DNA of 15,239 bases from Firmicutes bacterium UBA5500 (GTDB lineage Bacteria > Bacillota > UBA994 > UBA5500): the NCBI GenBank assembly GCA_002427055.1, contig DIPA01000114.1:80910-96148 (forward strand), written 5' to 3'. Below are positions 6,115-12,629 of this stretch, one piece after another (the first letter of the stretch is position 1; each line of letters opens with the position of its first letter). The position numbers and the translations under genes were made by a program. The notes under the pieces are model-generated. The model did not search any database. It saw nothing but the letters and a program-made list of their open reading frames with translations, and was not told where the DNA came from.

Positions 6115-7266
6115 GTGATATACTTGAGACCCGAAATTGTTACAAAGATGGAAGTCAATCTAGATAGCCTGTTGTATAACTATCAGGAAATTAAACGTCA
6201 CGTAGGGAAAGCAGAAGTAGTACCCGTATTAAAGAATGGGGCTTACGGGCATGGCGCTGTTCCTCTGGCTAAATCTTTGCAGGAAGCAGGCTGCAACCAT
6301 ATGGCCGTGGCCATGGTGGACGAGGGAATTCAATTAAGGCGGGCTGGCATCACAGCTGAACTTTTGGTGTTGGGGGTAGTTCTTCCTCAGCAGTTGGCGA
6401 CTATGGTAGAATACGAACTTACTCCTTCACTAGGGGATGTTGCAAGTATGCGCGCATGGGCACAACTGGCGCGCCAAGCTGGGCGACAATTGCCGTGTCA
6501 TCTTGCAATGGACGTTGGGCTTGGTCGCTTAGGGTTTTTACCAGAGCAGGCTGAAGAAGCACTGCAGGCCTTGCGCGAACTACCTGAGCTGAAGTTGCGA
6601 GGTATCCGATCTCACTTAAGTCATCCGGCTGGTGGCAAGGAACTTAATGACCGGGAGTTTGCACGCTTCCAGCAGTTTAGTGAACCATTTTTGCCAGAAT
6701 ACCCTGAGATAGTACGTCATTTGGCAGCTTCCAAAGCTGTACTTCTGCATCCTCATATGTACCTTGATCTAGTGCGTGTGGGTGGAATCTTATATGGCTT
6801 CGATTATGAATATTATCCAGAAACCCTTAAACTAAAGCCGCTTCTGACCTACACTACTAAAGTCGGACATGTCAAAACACTGCAGCCCGGATGGGGAGTT
6901 GGTTACGGTCTGAATTATGTAGTGCAAAAACCGATCCGCGTAGCTTTGTTGCCAATAGGGTGGAGCGATGGCCTCTGCAATCAGCATATTGGAAAAGCGC
7001 AGATGCTTGTGCGTGGGCAGTTTGCAACGGTGATAGGTGCTTGCACTGACTTCGCTATGCTAGATGTGACTCACATACCCGAGGTTAGTGTCGATGACGA
7101 AGTGGTGATAATAGGTTCTCAGGGCGAAAATTCTCAAACTGTGGGGGAATTTGCCAGCGCTGGCCAACTTACAGCGTCGCAGCTGCTGGGGCGAACATCA
7201 CTACGCGTGGCGAGAGTCTATACCAAGGGAGGCATAGTTCAAGACGAACTATCCATTCTTTCCTAG
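6115..7266 (+). CDS. Alanine-racemase-family PLP enzyme (divergent active site)
   Basis: A fold-III PLP enzyme of the alanine racemase family, 383 residues, the usual length. Alanine racemase interconverts L- and D-alanine for peptidoglycan. Conserved features are the PLP lysine (Lys40 in LKNGAYGHG), GLGRLG with Arg138, RVGGILYG with Arg221, and the second catalytic base Tyr264 in GVGYGLNY. Other positions differ from the usual pattern. Ala131 stands where many family members have the carbamylated lysine of LKVDTGMGR. PIGYADG is PIGWSDG. GR(V/I)CMDQ has become GACTDF. KANAYGHG is KNGAYGHG. It may therefore be a racemase for another amino acid or a secondary alanine racemase. The start is uncertain: GTG at 6115, or TTG at 6124, which gives a more family-like M-R-P beginning. 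A strong terminator follows. No gene symbol is given because the substrate is unclear. Confidence 0.85.
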   Translation: MIYLRPEIVTKMEVNLDSLLYNYQEIKRHVGKAEVVPVLKNGAYGHGAVPLAKSLQEAGCNHMAVAMVDEGIQLRRAGITAELLVLGVVLPQQLATMVEYELTPSLGDVASMRAWAQLARQAGRQLPCHLAMDVGLGRLGFLPEQAEEALQALRELPELKLRGIRSHLSHPAGGKELNDREFARFQQFSEPFLPEYPEIVRHLAASKAVLLHPHMYLDLVRVGGILYGFDYEYYPETLKLKPLLTYTTKVGHVKTLQPGWGVGYGLNYVVQKPIRVALLPIGWSDGLCNQHIGKAQMLVRGQFATVIGACTDFAMLDVTHIPEVSVDDEVVIIGSQGENSQTVGEFASAGQLTASQLLGRTSLRVARVYTKGGIVQDELSILS

Positions 7267-7283
7267 CTATCATGTATGCGATT

Positions 7284-7329
7284 AAAAACCCTCTAGCTGG
7301 ACTAAATAGAATCCAGCTGGAGGGTTTTT
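7284..7329 (+). terminator. Strong bidirectional terminator after the racemase gene
   Basis: Two 18-base arms (7284-7301 and 7312-7329) pair almost perfectly, with one G-T pair, around a 10-base loop. The stem begins with five A and ends with five T, so it can terminate transcription in either direction. It isolates the racemase gene from the GntR-kor operon. Confidence 0.93.
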
Positions 7330-7330
7330 A

Positions 7331-7342
7331 CGTAACGTCACG
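7331..7342 (+). promoter_or_regulatory. Possible second regulator site, copy of the 7393-7404 motif
   Basis: CGTAACGTCACG here matches CGTAACTTGACG at 7393-7404 at ten of twelve positions in the same orientation. Both hold CGT-N6-ACG. The centres lie 62 bases apart, about six helical turns. This suggests two binding sites for the GntR-family product encoded next door. It starts right after the T run of the upstream terminator. The evidence is sequence similarity only. Confidence 0.35.
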
Positions 7343-7386
7343 CAAATCAAGATGGTAACGAAAACTTCATAATAGAAATGCAAGGA

Positions 7387-7410
7387 ACTAGTCGTAACTT
7401 GACGAATAGT
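7387..7410 (+). promoter_or_regulatory. Inverted-repeat operator candidate of the GntR-kor operon
   Basis: Two 9-base arms, ACTAGTCGT and ACGAATAGT, are inverted repeats with one mismatch around AACTTG. The dyad covers the -35 region and touches the extended -10 element at 7410-7418. A dimeric GntR-type regulator bound here would block RNA polymerase. GntR operators are typically GT-Nx-AC dyads, and this site contains GT-N6-AC. Autoregulation is inferred from position. Confidence 0.6.
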
Positions 7411-7418
7411 GCTATAGT
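7410..7418 (+). promoter_or_regulatory. Extended -10 promoter of the GntR-kor operon
   Basis: TGC followed by TATAGT (five of six) makes an extended -10 element, which can work without a good -35. None is present at the right distance. Transcription would start near 7425, about 45 bases before the regulator's start at 7470. The inverted repeat at 7387-7410 adjoins it directly. Confidence 0.5.
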
Positions 7419-7469
7419 AGAATTGGAATGATGGACTATGCCATTAGGCCTAGAAGGAGGTGGTTGCTT

Positions 7470-8453
7470 ATGGCTTTTGAACTTTCGCGTAAATCAGGCA
7501 TTCCTTTATACATTCAGCTAAAGGAGCAGATTCGCCAGCAGATTGAAGCGAGTGCGTGGGGGCCGGGCTTCCAACTTCCTACTGAAAGGCAGTTAGCCAA
7601 CCTACTAGGGGTTAGTCGTAACACAGTCAGTATGGCTTATCAAGAATTGGAAACCGAAGGGGAGTTAATTTCCTTTCAAGGCAAAGGCACTTTTGTAGCC
7701 GAGGCTGCTGCTGAGCGGTTGAGTGAAAGTCGTAAGCAACGCTTACAACGTGGTATTGATGAAATGCTGGATGCGGCAACAAGTCTGGGGTTCAGTTTTT
7801 CTGAGGTATTAGATTTAGTTGCTGAACAGGTCCGGGAAAAGCAATGTCTCTTAAACAGGATCAAGATTGCTTTTATCGAGTGCAATAGAGAGCAGGTAGA
7901 CTATTTTGCCCGTCAGTTAGAACTGGATGCGGGAGTAGCTATTACGCCTTTAGTATTAGGCGAAATCCGTGGTGACCTGGATTATGTACGCAGGATTGCG
8001 TCGGAAGTTGATCTTGTTGTCACTACGTTTTTTCATCAGGATGAAGTAAGATCAATGATCCCTATGGAGCGACGTGTGCTAGCTATAGCGCTTGATCCAC
8101 AGCTAGAAACGATCGTGAAGATTGCTCGTATACCCCGGGGGCAGCGTTTAGGCTTAGTCTGTCTATCCACGAATTTCGCTGAGAAGGTAGTCAACTCAAT
8201 TCGTTCAGCGGGCATTGATTATCTGCCGATTGAGAGCACCATTGCAATGGAAGAGTCGTCTGTATTGAGAGTAATAGAGCGCAGCGATGTGCTGCTAGTT
8301 TCGCCTGGACGCAGGCGAGAAGTTGAGAAGCTTTGCCCTGAGGGCAAGGAGATTATTGAGTTCGTTTACCGACCGGATCAGGCATCGGTGAACCTGCTTA
8401 AGACCGCCCTATTAGAATACGAAAGTCAGCATACGAAAGAGGAAGGGGTTTAG
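7470..8453 (+). CDS. GntR-type regulator with a two-lobed-looking sensor domain
   Basis: A 327-residue transcription factor. Residues about 8-78 form a GntR winged helix-turn-helix of the YtrA-like kind: GIPLYIQLKEQIRQQIE, then LPTERQLANLLGVSRNTVSM and the wing FQGKGTFVAE. A helical linker follows (about 80-130). The C-terminal 190 residues look like alternating alpha/beta (RIKIAFIECN, VDLVVTTFFHQDEV, QRLGLVCLSTNFAEKVV, SDVLLVSPGRRREVEKL), reminiscent of a LacI/periplasmic-binding lobe. They are not the FCD, UTRA or aminotransferase domains usual for GntR proteins. The ATG at 7470 follows AAGGAGG at ideal spacing; an ATG at 7428 is in frame but lies at the promoter. Four bases separate the stop from korD, so it heads the operon. 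It probably senses a 2-oxoacid, glutamate or a related metabolite, but the ligand is unknown. Confidence 0.85.
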   Translation: MAFELSRKSGIPLYIQLKEQIRQQIEASAWGPGFQLPTERQLANLLGVSRNTVSMAYQELETEGELISFQGKGTFVAEAAAERLSESRKQRLQRGIDEMLDAATSLGFSFSEVLDLVAEQVREKQCLLNRIKIAFIECNREQVDYFARQLELDAGVAITPLVLGEIRGDLDYVRRIASEVDLVVTTFFHQDEVRSMIPMERRVLAIALDPQLETIVKIARIPRGQRLGLVCLSTNFAEKVVNSIRSAGIDYLPIESTIAMEESSVLRVIERSDVLLVSPGRRREVEKLCPEGKEIIEFVYRPDQASVNLLKTALLEYESQHTKEEGV

Positions 8454-8457
8454 ACAA

Positions 8458-8673
8458 ATGGGAAGAAAGTTTGCAGTAGCAATCAACCCGAAATGGTGCA
8501 AGAAATGTGGTATTTGCGCAGCCTTTTGCCCTCGCCAGGTTTTTACTCATAAGGCTGGCCATGTACCGGAAATCACTGCTGAGGAAAAATGCATTGGTTG
8601 TAACCAATGCGAGCAACGTTGTCCTGATTTCGCCGTTACTGTAAGGGGGAAAAATGATGAGTCCGACAGTTAA
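8458..8673 (+). CDS. korD: 2-oxoacid:ferredoxin oxidoreductase, delta (ferredoxin-like) subunit
   Basis: A 71-residue ferredoxin-like subunit that carries electrons from the catalytic subunits to free ferredoxin. Two complete CxxCxxCxxxCP motifs are present, CKKCGICAAFCP (residues 14-25) and CIGCNQCEQRCP (about 45-56), each supplying ligands for one of two [4Fe-4S] clusters. The size is typical of KorD/VorD-type delta subunits. The ATG is four bases after the regulator's stop, with GAGGAAGGGG inside the end of the upstream gene. Its 3' end overlaps korA by 20 bases, so translation is coupled. The order delta-alpha-beta-gamma is that of known Firmicute 2-oxoglutarate synthase operons. Confidence 0.92.
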   Translation: MGRKFAVAINPKWCKKCGICAAFCPRQVFTHKAGHVPEITAEEKCIGCNQCEQRCPDFAVTVRGKNDESDS

Positions 8674-9790
8674 GCTATTGCAAGGCAATGAGGCCTGTGT
8701 TGAGGGAGCTTTGGCAGCTGGTGTAAAGTTCTTCGCTGGCTATCCTATTACTCCTTCTACGGAAATTGCTGAGCTACTCGCTGAGCGCCTACCATTAGTG
8801 GGTGGCCGTTTCATGCAAATGGAGGATGAAATTGCTAGTATGGCGGCTGTGATTGGTGCTTCCTTGACTGGAACCAAAGCGATGACAGCCACTAGTGGTC
8901 CTGGTTTCTCTTTAAAACAGGAGAACCTAGGCTTCGCGATATTCACAGAAATTCCTTGCGTAGTAGTCAATGTTATGCGCGGTGGTCCAAGTACTGGTTT
9001 GCCAACCTCACCGGCACAGGGCGATGTGATGCAAGCTCGTTGGGGCACTCATGGTGACCATCCTGTGATCGCTGTTTACCCTGCTTCAGTGCCGGAGGCA
9101 TATGAGTTGACCATCAAGGCTTTCAATTTATCTGAGAAGTATCGTACACCTGTCATTATGTTGATGGATGAAGTTGTCGGTCACATGCGGGAGAAAGTCG
9201 AACTCCCAGACGTACCTCAAATTCCTATTGAAGAGCGTCCCCGCCCGACTGTTTCTAAGGAGAATTATCTCCCTTACGACAACAATCAAGGGGATGTCCC
9301 GCCGCTAGCCAATTTTGGCGATGGCTATCACTTCCATGTAACGGGGCTCACGCATGACCAAACGGGCTTCCCGACTAGCGCTCCAGCCAAGGCTAAAGTC
9401 TTGTATGAGAGACTGCATAGAAAAATTGAGAACAATCTCGACGATATTCTCATGTGGGAAACAAAAGACATGGAAGACGCTGAAATCGGTGTTCTTGCGT
9501 ATGGCTCCACGGCGCGTTCAGCAGCTCGAGCGGTTAGTTTAGCTCGCGAGCAAGGTATTAAAGCTGGTTTAATGCGTCCTATCACTATTTGGCCCTTCCC
9601 AGAAAAGCTGATTACTCAATACGCCTCTCAACTGAAGTCTTTAGTAGTAGCAGAGATGAACCTCGGTCAGTATGTTAACGAGGTTGAGCGTGCTGCTCAA
9701 GGACAAGTGCCAATTAAGCGCGTGCTGCAGGCTAATGGCGAGTTAATCAGGCCGGATACTATCCTGCAGGCCATAATGGAGGTAAAGTAG
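8654..9790 (+). CDS. korA: 2-oxoglutarate:ferredoxin oxidoreductase, alpha subunit
   Basis: The 378-residue alpha subunit, which forms the catalytic core with KorB. The enzyme oxidatively decarboxylates a 2-oxoacid to its acyl-CoA and reduces ferredoxin; the reaction is reversible. The N-terminal domain carries the family signature AGYPITPSTEIAE, then MEDEIASMAAVIGASLTG and ATSGPGFSL. The segment MRGGPSTGLPTSPAQGDVMQARWGTHGD is characteristic of KorA/VorA proteins. The C-terminal part holds the second conserved domain (GVLAYGSTARSAARAV, LMRPITIWPFPEK, VVAEMNLGQYVNEV). ATG at 8654 and at 8657 are both possible after AAGGGGGA. The substrate is assigned to 2-oxoglutarate mainly because glutamate dehydrogenase follows in the operon; a branched-chain 2-oxoacid (VorA) is the main alternative. 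Confidence 0.9.
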   Translation: MMSPTVKLLQGNEACVEGALAAGVKFFAGYPITPSTEIAELLAERLPLVGGRFMQMEDEIASMAAVIGASLTGTKAMTATSGPGFSLKQENLGFAIFTEIPCVVVNVMRGGPSTGLPTSPAQGDVMQARWGTHGDHPVIAVYPASVPEAYELTIKAFNLSEKYRTPVIMLMDEVVGHMREKVELPDVPQIPIEERPRPTVSKENYLPYDNNQGDVPPLANFGDGYHFHVTGLTHDQTGFPTSAPAKAKVLYERLHRKIENNLDDILMWETKDMEDAEIGVLAYGSTARSAARAVSLAREQGIKAGLMRPITIWPFPEKLITQYASQLKSLVVAEMNLGQYVNEVERAAQGQVPIKRVLQANGELIRPDTILQAIMEVK

Positions 9791-10606
9791 ATGATGCTGG
9801 CAGAAAAATATTTGCGCGACGCTATGATGCCGCATATGTGGTGCCCTGGTTGCGGCCACGGTATCATTTTGCAGGCAGTTATCAGAGCTATTGACAAAGC
9901 TGGCTTAGAGCATGACAAGACAGTTATCGTCTCTGGTATAGGTTGTTCTTCTCGTGCCTCTGGCTACATGAATTTTGATACACTGCATACTACACACGGG
10001 CGAGCACTGCCGTTTGCTAGTGGCATCAAGATGGCTAATCCTGACCTAAACGTAATTGTGTTGACTGGTGATGGTGATGCGCTAGCTATTGGTGGTAACC
10101 ATTTCATTCATGCATGCCGTCGTAACATTGATATCACCACTGTCATCTTCAATAACTCTATTTACGGTATGACATCTGGTCAGTATTCACCCATGACCCC
10201 TGTAGGCCAATTTGCAACCACATCGCCTTACGGTAACATCGACCGTAACTTTGATGTTTGTGAGTTGGCGAAATCGGCAGGAGCCACCTATGTGGCTCGT
10301 AGCACAGCCTATCATGCTCCTAGCATGCCTGACTTGATTGTCAAGGCTATCAATAATAAAGGGTTCTCCGTAGTGGAGGCTGTTGGGCAGTGCCCAACTT
10401 ATTACGGCCGCAGGAACAAGCTTGGATCACCAGTCGACATGTTGAACTGGCAGAAAGAGCATGCTGTTAATGTGGCAGCAGCGGCACATCTAACGCCTGA
10501 GCAGTTAGCTGACAAACTTATCATTGGCGAATTGCATAATAGCTCTGCGCCAGAGTTCACCGAGAAGTATGATCAGCTAGTAGCTCGCTTGCAGGGGAGG
10601 GAGTAA
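9791..10606 (+). CDS. korB: 2-oxoglutarate:ferredoxin oxidoreductase, beta subunit (TPP-binding)
   Basis: The 271-residue beta subunit, which binds thiamine diphosphate and one [4Fe-4S] cluster. Cluster ligands are Cys18 and Cys21 (CPGCGHG), Cys52 (GIGCSSR) and Cys201 (GQCPTYYGR), the classical pattern. The TPP/Mg motif runs from GDGDALAIGGNHFIHACRR (about 93-111) to VIFNNSIYGMT (about 118-128). HTTHGRALPFASG is a further KorB hallmark. The length is normal. The ATG directly follows the korA stop codon, with its ribosome binding site (GGAGG) inside korA, so expression is tightly coupled. As with KorA, the 2-oxoglutarate specificity is inferred from the neighbours. Confidence 0.92.
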   Translation: MMLAEKYLRDAMMPHMWCPGCGHGIILQAVIRAIDKAGLEHDKTVIVSGIGCSSRASGYMNFDTLHTTHGRALPFASGIKMANPDLNVIVLTGDGDALAIGGNHFIHACRRNIDITTVIFNNSIYGMTSGQYSPMTPVGQFATTSPYGNIDRNFDVCELAKSAGATYVARSTAYHAPSMPDLIVKAINNKGFSVVEAVGQCPTYYGRRNKLGSPVDMLNWQKEHAVNVAAAAHLTPEQLADKLIIGELHNSSAPEFTEKYDQLVARLQGRE

Positions 10607-10608
10607 CA

Positions 10609-11166
10609 GTGGTAGAAAGACATGAGGTGCGACTAAGTGGAAGTGGTGGCCAAGGTATGTTATTAGCTGGTATAATCTTGGCAGAGGCTGCTATTTTAGC
10701 GGATAAGAATGCAGTTCAGTCGCAAAGCTATGGACCGGAAGCCCGTGGTGGCGCTAGCCGGTCTGAGGTGGTAATCAGCAATACTGACATCGACTATCCT
10801 AAGGTTACACAGCCAGAGATTTTTATGGCACTAACTCAAGAAGCGTACAACAAGTATCATCATGACCTAGGGCCGAATGCTTTGCTGGTTGTGGACGAGT
10901 CCCTTAGCTTAACAGATGACCTACCAGAGAAGAGTCGGGTAGTTCGCGTTCCCATTATTGAAAGTGCGACAGAAACACTTAAGCGTCCCATAGTAGCGAA
11001 TATTGTTGCTTTAGGGGTTCTGGTTGGCGCTAGTTCTATAGTTGAGCATGAATTCATCGAAAAAGCTGTGCTTAATCGTGTACCTCGTGGTACTGAGGAA
11101 CTGAACCGACGTGCATTAGACCTCGGATTTCAACTGGCAGCAGGAGCTGTTGGCGGGAATAAATAG
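10609..11166 (+). CDS. korC: 2-oxoglutarate:ferredoxin oxidoreductase, gamma subunit
   Basis: The 185-residue gamma subunit of the pyruvate/2-oxoacid:ferredoxin oxidoreductase catalytic-domain family, which helps to bind CoA. Conserved features are RLSGSGGQGMLLAG at residues 8-21, then QSQSYGPEARGGASRSEVVIS, and ANIVALGVLVG further on. It starts with GTG two bases after korB behind AGGGGAGGGAG and is 24 bases from the glutamate dehydrogenase gene. All four subunits needed for a heterotetramer are therefore present and intact. Confidence 0.92.
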   Translation: MVERHEVRLSGSGGQGMLLAGIILAEAAILADKNAVQSQSYGPEARGGASRSEVVISNTDIDYPKVTQPEIFMALTQEAYNKYHHDLGPNALLVVDESLSLTDDLPEKSRVVRVPIIESATETLKRPIVANIVALGVLVGASSIVEHEFIEKAVLNRVPRGTEELNRRALDLGFQLAAGAVGGNK

Positions 11167-11190
11167 CAAATACTAAAGGGGGAACTAGTA

Positions 11191-12447
11191 GTGGCAAGTA
11201 AGAGTTTGGAAACTCTGCGACAAGTTCAGAAGCAGATCAAGGATGCATGTGATCTTCTCGGCCTAGACAACAATTACTATGAGATTCTCAAGCAGCCGCT
11301 CCGCGCACTGGAAGTGACTCTTCCGGTTAAGATGGATGATGGTACAGTTAGAGCTTTCTCAGCTTATCGTGCCCATCATAACGACGTCATGGGTCCTTGC
11401 AAGGGTGGTCTTCGCTATCATCCGGCAGTTGACTTCGACGAAGTCAAGACCCTGTCTATGTGGATGACCTTTAAGTGCAGTGCGCTTGGTTTGCCTTACG
11501 GTGGCGCTAAGGGGGGTATTACGGTTAATCCCCGCGAGCTATCTGCCGGCGAACTAGAGCGACTAACCCGCGCTTTCACTCGTGCAATGTCTGATTTCAT
11601 CGGTGATGACCGTGATATCCCAGCCGGCGACGTTGGCACTAATGCTCAGGTCATGGCTTGGATTTTCGATGAGATGAGCAAGCAGAAGGGCCATAACACA
11701 CCTGGCGTTGTTACTGGCAAACCTGTTTCCATTGGTGGTTCCTTAGGCCGTACCGAAGCTACCGGTCGTGGCGTTATCTTGGCCCTACGCGAAGCTGCAA
11801 AGCGCTTAGGCATTGAGACCAAGGGTGCTACGGTTGCTATCCAAGGCTTTGGTAACGTAGGTAGCCACGCCGGTCTTTGCGCTGAAGAGCTATTAGGCTG
11901 TAAGGTTGTTGGTGTACAGGATCATACTGGCGGCGTTTACAATGAAAACGGTTTAGATACCAAGGCACTAGCCGATTACGTTGCCAAGCATGGTGGCGTT
12001 AAGGGCTTCCCGGAGAGCACTAAGGATCTCACTCGCGAAGAGCTCTTTGCTCTCGACGTTGATTTCCTCATTCCGGCTGCTTTGGAAAATCAGATCACTG
12101 AAGAGAATCAGCATCTGATCAAGGCCAAGATTCTGGTCGAGGCTGCTAATGGACCGACCGTTGCCGCCGCGTCTAAGAAGCTCTGGGAGCGTGGTGTATT
12201 CCTCGTTCCAGACATCCTCGCTAATGCCGGTGGCGTTACTGTTTCCTACTTCGAGTGGGTACAGAACCTGCAGAACTTCTACTGGAGCCTAGAGGAAGTT
12301 AACACTCGCCTCGAGCGCTTGATGGTTCAAGCTTTTGATGCCATCTATGAGCAACATAAAGAGCTGAAGATTGACATGCGTACTTCGGCTTATGTTATGG
12401 CTATCCGCCGCATTGCCGAAGCAATGAAGTTGCGAGGTTGGGCATAA
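11191..12447 (+). CDS. gdhA: Glutamate dehydrogenase (Glu/Leu/Phe/Val family)
   Basis: A 418-residue amino acid dehydrogenase, matching the size of hexameric glutamate dehydrogenases. It interconverts glutamate and 2-oxoglutarate plus ammonia using NAD(P). Substrate and catalytic residues are visible: Lys71 in GPCKGGLRYHP, Lys95 in MTFKCSALGLPYGGAKGG, catalytic Lys107 in the same motif, and Asp147 in IPAGDVGTN. The Rossmann fingerprint GFGNVGSHAG starts at about residue 219. Near the C-terminus VPDILANAGGVTVSYFEWVQN is typical. GTG at 11191 lies eight bases after a GGGGG ribosome binding site. Its place behind korC makes 2-oxoglutarate the shared metabolite. Codon use is notable: lysine is almost always AAG and phenylalanine mostly TTC, which suggests high expression. 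A leucine or valine dehydrogenase is less likely on length and motifs. Confidence 0.93.
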   Translation: MASKSLETLRQVQKQIKDACDLLGLDNNYYEILKQPLRALEVTLPVKMDDGTVRAFSAYRAHHNDVMGPCKGGLRYHPAVDFDEVKTLSMWMTFKCSALGLPYGGAKGGITVNPRELSAGELERLTRAFTRAMSDFIGDDRDIPAGDVGTNAQVMAWIFDEMSKQKGHNTPGVVTGKPVSIGGSLGRTEATGRGVILALREAAKRLGIETKGATVAIQGFGNVGSHAGLCAEELLGCKVVGVQDHTGGVYNENGLDTKALADYVAKHGGVKGFPESTKDLTREELFALDVDFLIPAALENQITEENQHLIKAKILVEAANGPTVAAASKKLWERGVFLVPDILANAGGVTVSYFEWVQNLQNFYWSLEEVNTRLERLMVQAFDAIYEQHKELKIDMRTSAYVMAIRRIAEAMKLRGWA

Positions 12448-12468
12448 GCCTATCTAGCGGCTAAACTG

Positions 12469-12496
12469 GCCCTCCCCGGCCTAAGCCGGGGGGGGC
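12469..12496 (+). other. Very stable GC hairpin after gdhA, without a T run
   Basis: GCCCTCCCCGGC and GCCGGGGGGGGC form a 12-bp stem with one G-T pair around a CTAA loop, 22 bases after the gdhA stop. The bases that follow (TAAAAACTA) contain no T tract on the + strand, and the minus strand has none in the needed place either. It is therefore not a classical intrinsic terminator. It could protect the 3' end of the kor-gdh mRNA or weaken read-through into the mutase genes. Confidence 0.6.
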
Positions 12497-12629
12497 TAAA
12501 AACTAGGGCTATAAGTATACAAAAAACAATGCCTCCGCAATGAGTAGCGATTTTTCGCCCGTTGCATGGTTAAGCTTTAGCTGATAAGGCATACGAGACT
12601 CTTATTTCAAACTGAGGAAGGTGAGCGTA

